Source: a virus. From it: a DNA stretch of 64,000 nt. The stretch spans positions 37,314 through 101,313 of the IMG/VR virus record IMGVR_UViG_3300006846_000001. The stretch is one strand, 5' to 3'. The position numbers and the translations under genes are program-made. Shown here piece by piece: positions 15,455 to 22,647 of this stretch. A model generated the notes under the pieces. It had not been told where the DNA came from, made no database searches, and saw only the letters and a list, made by a program, of their open reading frames with translations. Every line of letters begins with the position of its first letter. Within the stretch, counting starts at the first letter, position 1.

Positions 15455-16558
15455 GGCGTTGCGGAGGTACTCGCCGGTGGTGCGGGCGATGGCCTCGTTG
15501 ATGGCCTCGACGTCGCCCTGGCTCCAGCCCTTGTCGGGGTAGGCGGGGCCGGTGCGGGCCATCTGCACGGCGATCTCTAGGGTTGCCTGGGTGGCGGCGC
15601 TCGCGGCCAGTTCCTTGGACATGGCGCGGGGGTGGGGGATGTGCACGGCCAGCCACGGCGTCGGGGTGTGGTTGATGAGGTCGTGGCCGATGACGGCGCA
15701 GCGATGCACGGGCACCTCGGCGCGGGCGACGGCATGCGTCACGGTCTCGCCGGCCAGGAGGACGACCCGGCCCCCGATGTTGGGCAGGATGCGGTGGACG
15801 GCGAACTCCTGCCACGTGACGGTGCTGACGCGGGACCAGTCGGCGATGGGCTCGGGGGAGAGGTTGATGGTGTCGAGGGCGTCAAGGAGCCGCCCGGGCC
15901 CCAGGCGCAGGTACTGCTCCAGGCGCTCGCCTCCCACGGTGCCTATGAAGGGCGCAGCGTCGGCCAGCTCCGGGCGGGGGGCGAGGCCCACGAGGAGGGG
16001 CTTGCGGAGGCCGGCGTCGGCGGGGGCGTGGCGGCAGCCGGTCGCGGCCAGCTCTGCTGCGGTGCCGGTGGGGGAGCCGGGGCACACGAGGCAGCGCATG
16101 CGCCCGAGGTCCGCGGCGACGGCGCTGTACTCGGTGAGGGCGGCGCGGTCCGCTGCGCTGATGTCGCGGTGGGGTGCGCCCACGGCGAGGATCACATGCG
16201 GCGAGTCGGGGCGGGCGGACACGGCGTGGGGCACGGCGCCCTCGACCATGTAGACCTGCCCGGCCTCGGTGGGGTAGATGGTGCCCTCCACGGTGATGGT
16301 GCCGTAGCCGCCCACGACGATCAGGAGGTGGTCGCCGGGGTGGGTGTGGGGGGCGAAGCCCTTGCCGGGAGGCACTGAGATCAGGTCGACGCCCAGGAAG
16401 CCGTTGCCCACGAGGGTGCGGCCCGTCGCCTCGGTGCCGTACATGGGTTGGGGGCCGGGACCGAGGCGGACTTGGACGGTGGACCGGTCAGCGTCCTGGC
16501 CGGTGTGCTCGGCCCACTGGGCGAGGATCAGGGACCCGTCGTCGTGCTGGTACGTCAT
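15452..16558 (-). CDS. Cupin domain fused to UDG-superfamily-like domain
   Basis: 368 residues from the ATG at 16558 (TGATG overlap). Residues about 55-125 form a cupin with PHTHPGDHLLIV and a late His (PHAV). From about 130 there is a linker with CLVC...C, then a uracil-DNA-glycosylase-like region: LLVGLAPRPE replaces the usual motif A, PFIGTVGGERLEQYL follows, and a late VHIPHPR resembles motif B. The motif A acid is not in its normal place, so simple uracil excision is doubtful. Some UDG relatives in phages act in base hypermodification, which fits the neighbours. Last gene of the six-gene operon. Confidence 0.55.
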   Translation of the reverse strand: MTYQHDDGSLILAQWAEHTGQDADRSTVQVRLGPGPQPMYGTEATGRTLVGNGFLGVDLISVPPGKGFAPHTHPGDHLLIVVGGYGTITVEGTIYPTEAGQVYMVEGAVPHAVSARPDSPHVILAVGAPHRDISAADRAALTEYSAVAADLGRMRCLVCPGSPTGTAAELAATGCRHAPADAGLRKPLLVGLAPRPELADAAPFIGTVGGERLEQYLRLGPGRLLDALDTINLSPEPIADWSRVSTVTWQEFAVHRILPNIGGRVVLLAGETVTHAVARAEVPVHRCAVIGHDLINHTPTPWLAVHIPHPRAMSKELAASAATQATLEIAVQMARTGPAYPDKGWSQGDVEAINEAIARTTGEYLRNA

Positions 16559-17178
16559 CACATGCTCCAGATGAGATGGGCCTCGTCGGCTTCTAGGAGG
16601 CGGCCGGCGGGCAGCGGCGCCGAGGACACGGCCGCGTAGTCGCGGGTCACCTCGGCGTACAGGGGGTGGGCCGCTACCCTAACGCCCGTTACCCTCCCGG
16701 CGTACAGCCCGTCCGCGTCTGCCCAGATGAGGGCCTGTGGCGCACGGCATGCCAGTTGCAGGAGGGCGAAGCGGGCGCCCGGTGGGCGGTCCTGGCGGGC
16801 CAGGATGCGGAGGATGGCCTCCGAGTCGATGGTCACCTTGGCGGGGTCCTGGCCGAGGTCGGTGATGCACTCGGCGGTGAGGGTCCCGTTGTGGGCGAAG
16901 GCGACGCCGGCGTCGACCAGGGGCTGGCCCTCGTCAGGGTCGGGGGCGTCGCCGGGCCGGCGGGTGGAGGTGGCGAGGCGGGAGTGTCCAATTGCTATTG
17001 GACCGGGGGCGGGGGCGTCCTGTGCGGTGAGGCGCCCGGGGCGGCGGGTGACGGTCCAGCCTCCGGGGGCGGGGGTGGCCCAGCCGTGGGAGTGCGGGCC
17101 TCGGGCGGCGGCCCCGATGATGGCCGTTGCTCGGACCTCGGGGGGCACCTCTCCGGCGAGGGCTACGAGGCCGCACAT
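16558..17178 (-). CDS. Class II glutamine amidotransferase
   Basis: 206 residues starting MCGL, so processing would expose the nucleophile Cys2. GHSRLAT (64-70), HNGTL (96-100, oxyanion Asn/Gly) and a later DSEAILRIL match the Ntn-type glutaminase domain of GATase class II. It would release ammonia from glutamine for a partner enzyme. No synthetase domain is fused, but two PP-loop proteins lie immediately upstream. A free class II GATase beside PP-loop ATPases recalls split asparagine-synthetase or GAT-QueC arrangements; this is inference. Confidence 0.8.
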   Translation of the reverse strand: MCGLVALAGEVPPEVRATAIIGAAARGPHSHGWATPAPGGWTVTRRPGRLTAQDAPAPGPIAIGHSRLATSTRRPGDAPDPDEGQPLVDAGVAFAHNGTLTAECITDLGQDPAKVTIDSEAILRILARQDRPPGARFALLQLACRAPQALIWADADGLYAGRVTGVRVAAHPLYAEVTRDYAAVSSAPLPAGRLLEADEAHLIWSM

Positions 17179-17939
17179 CGCAGGGCCTCAGCGGCGCCGG
17201 GGATGCCGGCGGTGGCGGCGAGCTCGGCGACGCCGGCGTCGATGCTGGCGACCTCACGCCAGCCGTGGGCGCGGTCGCGTGTCCACTGGCGGGCGGGCCA
17301 CGCTCCCGTTCCGACGCGGAAGCCGCGGGGCCAGCCGTAGCAGGGGGGCAGCGGCGCGCGGTGCGCGCCGAGGACGCAGAGGAGGTCCTCGTGGGACCAG
17401 CCGGCGATGGGCGAGATCCTGTCGAAGCCGGCGCGGTCGCGGTAGCGGCCGCCGCCGGTGTGGTTCCCATCGGCGGTGCGGCGCCCGAGGACCAGAGCGT
17501 CGATGCCGGCCTGTCGGGCGTAGGCGCGTTGGCCGGTGTGCTGAACGAGGCGGAACCACCGGGCCGCCGTCTTGGCGTCTGCGGGGAAGAGCATGTCGGG
17601 GTTGCGGGCCAGCCACGCCAGGTCGAGGGGCCGGGCCTCCACGGTGCAGCCCCATGGCATGTGGTCGGTGGCCCAGGTGAGGAAGGCGGGGTACTCCAGC
17701 TCGGAGATGACCAGGACGCACTCGGTGATGCCGGCCGCCTCACAGACGATGCGTAGGCCCTGGGAGTCCTTGCCGCCCGACCAGCCGTAGGCGACGTGGT
17801 AGCCCTCCGTCGCCTGGCGCAACCAGGCGACGGCGGCCTCCACGAGGCGGCGGGCCCGGGGGACGTCGGGGTGCTGGTAGGCGTCGCGGACGGCGCCTAC
17901 CCAGTCGGCCTGGGTGGAGCGTTGCTTCTGGGGGATCAC
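17163..17939 (-). CDS. PAPS reductase-like PP-loop protein (second copy)
   Basis: 258 residues from a GTG at 17939 coupled to the ParB-like gene (GTGA). The PP-loop SGGKDS is at 54-59. The rest follows the PAPS reductase/ATP pyrophosphatase fold, with an RRTADGNHTGGG loop and the late ISPIAGWSHEDLLCVL segment typical of this family. Such proteins adenylate or thiolate substrates; DndC and IbrA are relatives. It differs strongly from the first copy at 18481, so they probably have different roles. Confidence 0.75.
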   Translation of the reverse strand: MIPQKQRSTQADWVGAVRDAYQHPDVPRARRLVEAAVAWLRQATEGYHVAYGWSGGKDSQGLRIVCEAAGITECVLVISELEYPAFLTWATDHMPWGCTVEARPLDLAWLARNPDMLFPADAKTAARWFRLVQHTGQRAYARQAGIDALVLGRRTADGNHTGGGRYRDRAGFDRISPIAGWSHEDLLCVLGAHRAPLPPCYGWPRGFRVGTGAWPARQWTRDRAHGWREVASIDAGVAELAATAGIPGAAEALRCAAS

Positions 17940-18484
17940 GTGGCGCGGGTCTTGGGGGCGGGGCGCCACGCCTGCCCGAAGCCCTCGGGGCTGGAGCCAC
18001 GCTCCAGCATGTTGCCGCGCTGGAGGAGGCGCTTCACCTCCTCGGCGTCCATGCCCAGCCGGCGGCGGACCTCGTCAGTGTCCATGCCCGACTCGACGAG
18101 GGTGGCCACGATGTCGGCCATCTTCACGACGTGGTGGGTGCCACGGGCTCGGTTGTGGCGCACGGTGGAGAGGCGCCGCTCGGCCTCGTCCTTGTCGATG
18201 GGGACGATGGGCACGTACCCCTCGGTGAGCTTCCACACGTCGGGGTCATCCGAGGTCAGCCACCGGTGGTAGCCGTCGACGACCTCGAAGTGATCGGCGA
18301 TGGTGTCGTGGGGGCCGGCCACGATGGGCTGCGTCCACCCGTCCTCGAGGATGCTGGTTCGGAGGAGCTTCAACTCGGGGGGTGCCACGTGGTTGGGATT
18401 CCAGGCGTTGGCGTGGAGGCGCTCACGCTCGACCCACATGACGTTGCTGATGGGCTGGAGGGGGCGGCCGATGGGGGCGGTCAC
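17936..18484 (-). CDS. ParB-like nuclease-domain protein (second copy, IbrB-like)
   Basis: 182 residues, GTG start coupled to the upstream gene. An N-terminal ParB/sulfiredoxin-type domain has the signature EVVDGYHRWL (about 69-78), followed by a HTH-like helical part (MDTDEVRRRLGMDAEEVKRLL). ParB-like plus PAPS reductase-like pairs are known as IbrB/IbrA; the biochemical role is not settled. Some ParB-fold proteins are NTPases or kinases rather than nucleases. Confidence 0.7.
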   Translation of the reverse strand: MTAPIGRPLQPISNVMWVERERLHANAWNPNHVAPPELKLLRTSILEDGWTQPIVAGPHDTIADHFEVVDGYHRWLTSDDPDVWKLTEGYVPIVPIDKDEAERRLSTVRHNRARGTHHVVKMADIVATLVESGMDTDEVRRRLGMDAEEVKRLLQRGNMLERGSSPEGFGQAWRPAPKTRAT

Positions 18485-19716
18485 TCGATGTCTCCGTTCG
18501 CGCGGGACGCCTCGACGTCCTCCCGGTAGGCGGCCCAGCCGGCGGGGGTGTTGAGGTGGGGCTGGGCTTGCATGATCTCGTTGCGGTCTTTGAGGTCACC
18601 GCGCAGAGCGATGGTCGCCACCCACTCCCAGGAGACGCCGGTGTAGGGGTGGCGGGCCTTGCCGGGAATGGGGTCGGTCGTCTTGGAGTAGTGGTTGCGG
18701 ATGATGCGACGGCACTTGTGGGCGACGAAGCGGCGCACGGCCGGCTCGGTGTGGTCCTCCACGAGGGTCCGCACGAAGGTCTGCCACGTCATGCCGTCGG
18801 GCTTGGAGGGCGCGTCGCCGTAGGCGAACAACTCCGTCCGCGAGTAGCGGGCCCCGCAGGCTGCGCCGGGGACCCGGTACACCATCCGTGACCACAGGTC
18901 CGGGAAGCACGCGGCCCACTGGTCGAGGTCCCGGGCGGGCTGCTCACCGAAGGGCGGCGCTATGCGCTGCTGGGAGGGGGAGAAGCCGTGCATGGATAGG
19001 AGGTCGTAGCTGCGGTTGTAGTCCCATCCGAGGGTGGCCGGCGCCGTCCACACGTCGGCCGCCGTCCAGTCGTAGACGGGATACACCTTGTAGTAGGCGG
19101 GGTTGTCGCTGGGCATCACGAAGTTGTCGGGGCGCTTGTTCGACACGGCCTTGCGGCGGATGATGGACTCGTCGGCCCGGATGCCCATGAGGGCGCAGCT
19201 CGTCCCGTACCGGTCGTGCGGTGACACCAGGTGCGTCATCGTGTCGGGGATGGACATGCGAGCGTCGGGCGGCTCGACGGGGAAGCCGTCGAGCTCGGTG
19301 ATGGCCTCCGGGGGCAGGGGCCACACCCACCGGTCGCGGGCCTCCGGTGCCCATGGCCACCAGTGCGGCTCATCCATGGAGCAGGCGTTGCGGTGCTTCA
19401 CCGGGAGGCAGAACCACTCCAGCCCGACCTCAGGCAGCTCGGCCACGCGGCGGGTGTACTCGATCGTCAGGTCGCTGATGCACTCCTCGTCGAAGAACAC
19501 GACGCGCAGGGGCAGGCGGTCCAACTCGGCGGCCACGGCGAGGGCCACGTTCAGGACGGCGGTGGAGTCCTTGCCCCCGGAGAAGCTGACGAAGACGTGG
19601 TCGAAGCGGGTGTAGGCGTAGCGGGTCCGTTCGAGGGCCGCCTCCCATACGGATTGCCCGGTGCGCTCGCGGCCCCACCAGCCCGTCGCCTCGGGGACGG
19701 CGGGAGTGGCCGTCAT
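18481..19716 (-). CDS. PAPS reductase-like PP-loop protein (IbrA-like, first copy)
   Basis: 411 residues. PP-loop SGGKDS at 46-51, then VVFFDEECISDLTIEY and a long insertion with HWWPWAPEARDRW; later SNKRPDNF and YPVYDWTAADVW are typical of phage/prophage IbrA-like proteins. It would bind ATP and activate a substrate. It sits directly after a ParB-like gene with an ATGA overlap, so the first ParB/PAPS pair is coupled, as is the second. Confidence 0.8.
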   Translation of the reverse strand: MTATPAVPEATGWWGRERTGQSVWEAALERTRYAYTRFDHVFVSFSGGKDSTAVLNVALAVAAELDRLPLRVVFFDEECISDLTIEYTRRVAELPEVGLEWFCLPVKHRNACSMDEPHWWPWAPEARDRWVWPLPPEAITELDGFPVEPPDARMSIPDTMTHLVSPHDRYGTSCALMGIRADESIIRRKAVSNKRPDNFVMPSDNPAYYKVYPVYDWTAADVWTAPATLGWDYNRSYDLLSMHGFSPSQQRIAPPFGEQPARDLDQWAACFPDLWSRMVYRVPGAACGARYSRTELFAYGDAPSKPDGMTWQTFVRTLVEDHTEPAVRRFVAHKCRRIIRNHYSKTTDPIPGKARHPYTGVSWEWVATIALRGDLKDRNEIMQAQPHLNTPAGWAAYREDVEASRANGDIE

Positions 19717-20432
19717 GCCGTGAGGCCGCGGAGGATCTCGAGGAGCGTCTCGACGAGGGTGTCCTTGTTCCGGGCCCCGGCCTGCTGGCGCAGGATGAGG
19801 ATGGCCTCGTCGCGTTGGGCCTGCGTCATGGCCAGCCGGAAGTCCACGACGTCGGTTCCGGTGCGGGCCGTGTCCCGGGCCGGCGCAGCGTCACCATCGA
19901 CGGGGGGCAGGTCCTCCAGGTCGGCGAGGAAGCCGGCTTCCTGGTCGCCGAGGATGCCAGCCTCCTGGATGAGGGCCCGATACTCCTCATCGTCAAAGCC
20001 GGCGCCCAGGGCGAAGCCGGCGACGTCCTGCTCGTAGCGGGCGAGCATCTGGGCCAGCTCGTCGGGCTTCCAGCCGCCCCGCTCGGGGGAGCGGTTGGAG
20101 ACGATCAGGTACTTGTCGGCCTGCTCGTCGCTATCACTGGCCCAGCCGTGCACGACGGGCATCGTCCACCGGCCGTCCTTGTCGACCACGATGCCCTCGG
20201 GGGGGTCGCCACCGGCCGCCTCTTGGCGGATGAGGGACTCGAGGCGGCCGTGCCCCACGACGAGGCGGCCGGTGCGCTGATCCAGGAGGCTGGGCTCGAC
20301 GAACCCGAACTCCTGGATCTTGTCGTCGAGGAAGTCGTCGTCGTGGCCCTTGGGGTTGGCGAGGGCGGGCGTCACCTGGTCGAGGCGGTGGTACTCGATC
20401 CAGCGGGGAGGGTTGGGGGCGGTGGCGGCCAT
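19713..20432 (-). CDS. ParB-like nuclease-domain protein (first copy)
   Basis: 239 residues from the ATG at 20432. The N-terminal ParB-like domain carries LVVGHGRLESLIRQE (about 58-72); the C-terminal part is helical with acidic loops and ends in a basic region. It opens the six-gene operon ParB, PAPS, ParB, PAPS, GATase, cupin-UDG, all with overlapping stops and starts. The start is supported by a TAGGAT -10 box 7 bases upstream. Confidence 0.7.
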   Translation of the reverse strand: MAATAPNPPRWIEYHRLDQVTPALANPKGHDDDFLDDKIQEFGFVEPSLLDQRTGRLVVGHGRLESLIRQEAAGGDPPEGIVVDKDGRWTMPVVHGWASDSDEQADKYLIVSNRSPERGGWKPDELAQMLARYEQDVAGFALGAGFDDEEYRALIQEAGILGDQEAGFLADLEDLPPVDGDAAPARDTARTGTDVVDFRLAMTQAQRDEAILILRQQAGARNKDTLVETLLEILRGLTA

Positions 20433-20470
20433 GCCCGGAATCCTAAGCGGTGTAACTGCCCGGAAGCCCG
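20433..20470 (-). promoter_or_regulatory. Probable promoter of the six-gene modification operon
   Basis: Minus strand TAGGAT ends 7 bases before the ATG, matching the leaderless promoters of this phage. The overlapping GTTACACCGCTTAG matches only 9 of 14 palindrome positions and no clear -35 box is seen, so regulation may differ from the main set. Confidence 0.45.
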
Positions 20471-20689
20471 GTACGCGCAGCTCCCCCGGGGGAGGCTCTT
20501 CCCACAGATACCCACCCGGGGGCGCTGCTAGTGCGGAGGTCTACTTCACCGACGATCCAGGTTCCGGTGTGCGCCACGACCGGAGACGTCCCCGCGGCGC
20601 GAGGCCAGCCTACGCGCTGGCGCTCCCGCAGCCCGGAGGCCACGGGAGCGCCACCCCGTCCGGTAACGGTCTCGGGCGGGGCTGCGGCC
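20471..20689. other. Longest intergenic region; no gene seen
   Basis: Together with the promoter it makes a 257-bp gap. It contains short GC-rich inverted repeats (CCCCCGGGGG near 20487) and the hairpin at 20619-20652. An open frame on the plus strand (20531 onwards) continues into the antisense of coding genes and is not supported. A small RNA or binding site is possible, but nothing specific is visible. Confidence 0.4.
20619..20652 (-). terminator. Hairpin terminator, 10-bp stem
   Basis: GGCGCTCCCG (20619-20628) pairs perfectly with 20643-20652 around a 14-base loop, 37 bp after the stop of the gene at 20690. It separates that unit from the ParB/PAPS operon. Confidence 0.55.
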
Positions 20690-21097
20690 TCACTCGCCGG
20701 GCAGGGCTACCCGTGCGATGGTGTCGCAGACCAGCTCCGTCATGCGCAGCGCGTCGGGGAGGGTGACGCCCCCATCGGTGCGGTCATTGAGGGCAAGCGC
20801 GATCTTGCGGCGGTGGTGGGGCAGCACGAGGTCGGAGACCTCATCGATGTCATCGAGGCCAGGCATGTGCCCCAGGTCCTTCTCCTGCTCCCGGAGCAGC
20901 TCGACGTACCGGAGGCCGAAGCGGTGCCGGTAGCGGTCCCTCTGGTCCCGTGTCAGGTCCGGGCCCCACGTCCCCAGGGCCATGGCCAGAAGGGCCCGCT
21001 CGTGGCGAGCGAGGCGCCTGAGGCGGCGCATGACGCGCTGCCACACCTCGTCGTCGGCGGGGACGGTGGCACCGTAGGGGCGGGCGGCGGCGCTCAT
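20690..21097 (-). CDS. Hypothetical helical protein, 135 aa
   Basis: Starts with an ATGA overlap after the gene at 21094. Predicted helical and highly charged (RVMRRLRRLARHERALLAMAL). Possibly nucleic-acid-binding; no family recognised. Ends a transcription unit at the hairpin downstream. Confidence 0.55.
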   Translation of the reverse strand: MSAAARPYGATVPADDEVWQRVMRRLRRLARHERALLAMALGTWGPDLTRDQRDRYRHRFGLRYVELLREQEKDLGHMPGLDDIDEVSDLVLPHHRRKIALALNDRTDGGVTLPDALRMTELVCDTIARVALPGE

Positions 21098-21606
21098 CGG
21101 GGGAACCCGGCGAAGGGATCGTCATCGGCGGGGGCGGGCGGGGCGGCCGGGGGTTGCCCGGCCAGCTCGGCGATGAGGTGCTGCGCCCGCACGTCATCGG
21201 CCAGCTTGTCGGTAGCCAGCCAGCAGGAGCCGCCCGAGGCCCGACTCGACTCCAGGTCCACGAACGAGGCGACGAAGCGGACGAGGTCGGCGTCACGCTC
21301 CAGGCGGCGCAGGACGCCCGCCGCGTGCTTGCAGCAGGCCCGGCCGTTGGAGCGGTGGGTGTCGCCGTGATCGTCGACTCGGCCGCCGCCCTGGGGCTGG
21401 CAGCGAGTGAAGACGGGGCGGCCGGCGCCTCGGTGGGCGATGACCGTGACGCGGTACGTCTTGTCCCGCTCAGTGTCTGAGTGGATGAGGCAGTGCCACC
21501 CCTCGGCGTCGTGGCGAAGCCAGGTGTGATGGCCCTCCTCGACGAAGCGAACCTCAGCGTCCACGTTGGTGTCTCCGGTGGCGGGAGTGACGGTGTCGGT
21601 GCTCAT
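21094..21606 (-). CDS. SWIM-like zinc-binding protein, operator-controlled
   Basis: 170 residues starting MSTDTVTP. A beta-rich N-terminus (residues 20-60) leads to FTRCQPQ...CCKHAAGVLRRL (about 67-103), which resembles the C-x-C...C-x-H pattern of SWIM zinc fingers; the C-terminus is helical. SWIM domains bind nucleic acid or protein. The start is set by the promoter 7 bases upstream. Confidence 0.55.
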   Translation of the reverse strand: MSTDTVTPATGDTNVDAEVRFVEEGHHTWLRHDAEGWHCLIHSDTERDKTYRVTVIAHRGAGRPVFTRCQPQGGGRVDDHGDTHRSNGRACCKHAAGVLRRLERDADLVRFVASFVDLESSRASGGSCWLATDKLADDVRAQHLIAELAGQPPAAPPAPADDDPFAGFPR

Positions 21607-21642
21607 GCCTCCGATCCTAACCGGGGTTAGCGTCGTCGTCTA
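21607..21642 (-). promoter_or_regulatory. Operator-promoter (CTAACCCCGGTTAG)
   Basis: Minus strand: TAGACG (-35), 17-bp spacer with the palindrome (21617-21630, one base from consensus), TAGGAT (-10), then 7 bases to the ATG. Confidence 0.75.
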
Positions 21643-21656
21643 GTGGGTGGCGCGAT

Positions 21657-21687
21657 GAGGCCCCCGCCCGGGGTGGGCGGGGGCCTC
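21657..21687 (-). terminator. Hairpin terminator, perfect 13-bp stem
   Basis: GAGGCCCCCGCCC (21657-21669) pairs with 21675-21687 around a GGGGT loop, 11 bp after the stop of the gene at 21699. Confidence 0.7.
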
Positions 21688-21698
21688 TGGGTTGGGGA

Positions 21699-22610
21699 TC
21701 AGGCCGGGGCCTTCCAGCCCACCTGCTCGGCGAACTTCATGAGCCACTCGTTGAGCTTGCAGGCGGCCTTGTCGCCGTCCTTGCACAGCGGGGCCAGGCC
21801 GGTGAGGAGGGCCCGCACCCCGTCAGCGTCCACGTCGACCCGCTTGGCCTCGGCGGCCACGGCGGCCCGCAGGGCCTTGATGGAGCCGGCGGCGTCCTCG
21901 GGGAGGGCGGCCAGCATGACGGTCCGGCGGACGGGCGAGAGGTTCAGGTCGGTGACCCGGCCCTCCGGTGCCCGGCTCTTGCGGGTGCGCTTGGCGGTGG
22001 TGGGCTGGTCTGCGGTCATGTTGGACGAGTCCACCATGCCGATGGGACCCTGCGCCACGCCCAGGCCCATGGGGTTGGCCGGATCGATGGGAGCGGTGCC
22101 GGGCTTGCGACCCTCCACCTCGGCGGCTTTGTCGGCGGCCTCTGCGGCCTTCTCCGCCTCGATGGCATCGAGGTTGGGGGTAGCGGGCCGGTCGCCCTTC
22201 TCGCCGCCCTCGGTCCACGCCTTGAGGGCGCGGGCCTCGGCGGTGGCCTTGACGACGCGGGGACCGCGCTTGGCCTCGGCCTGGGGCGCCTCAGGGGCGT
22301 CATCAGCCTCGGGGGCGTCGGCCGCCTCGATCTCGTCGACCTCGGCCAGCACATCAGCGGGGATGGGATCGGCCTCAGGGGCCTCCGACTCACCGGTGTC
22401 GGCGATGGTGAGGACGGCCTTGATCCGGCGGGTGGGGGCGCCGCCCGACTTCTTGGCCGGGCACTTGCCGCACTCGACGGTCTGGCCCATGAGGTTGTCG
22501 GCGGTGGGCTTACCCTCGGCCTGCTCGATGTCGATGACGTGCCGGCAGGACAGGCGGACCGTGACGGTGGGGGCGGTGCTGGCGGCGGGGGTGTTGGTGT
22601 CTGTGCTCAT
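21699..22610 (-). CDS. Hypothetical acidic protein with zinc-like N-terminus, operator-controlled
   Basis: 303 residues starting MSTDTN. CRHVIDI...CGKCP (about residues 22-50) looks like a small zinc ribbon. Residues 70-200 are Glu/Ala/Pro-rich and probably disordered, and the C-terminal 90 residues are helical with two Cys. It is monocistronic: its own promoter on one side and a 13-bp hairpin on the other. Function unknown; high expression is likely from the strong promoter. Confidence 0.6.
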   Translation of the reverse strand: MSTDTNTPAASTAPTVTVRLSCRHVIDIEQAEGKPTADNLMGQTVECGKCPAKKSGGAPTRRIKAVLTIADTGESEAPEADPIPADVLAEVDEIEAADAPEADDAPEAPQAEAKRGPRVVKATAEARALKAWTEGGEKGDRPATPNLDAIEAEKAAEAADKAAEVEGRKPGTAPIDPANPMGLGVAQGPIGMVDSSNMTADQPTTAKRTRKSRAPEGRVTDLNLSPVRRTVMLAALPEDAAGSIKALRAAVAAEAKRVDVDADGVRALLTGLAPLCKDGDKAACKLNEWLMKFAEQVGWKAPA

Positions 22611-22647
22611 GCCGATGACACTAACCCGGGTTAGCGGCGTCGGTCAA
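22611..22647 (-). promoter_or_regulatory. Operator-promoter (perfect palindrome)
   Basis: Minus strand: TTGACC (-35, 22642-22647), 18-bp spacer with CTAACCCGGGTTAG (22621-22634), TAGTGT (-10), then 7 bases to the ATG. The -35 box overlaps the stop of the helicase gene. Confidence 0.85.

Noticed and set aside
16676-16700. Half-site resembling the operator (CCTAACGCCCGTTA)
   Set aside because: It lies inside the glutaminase coding sequence, with no start codon nearby and only partial match.
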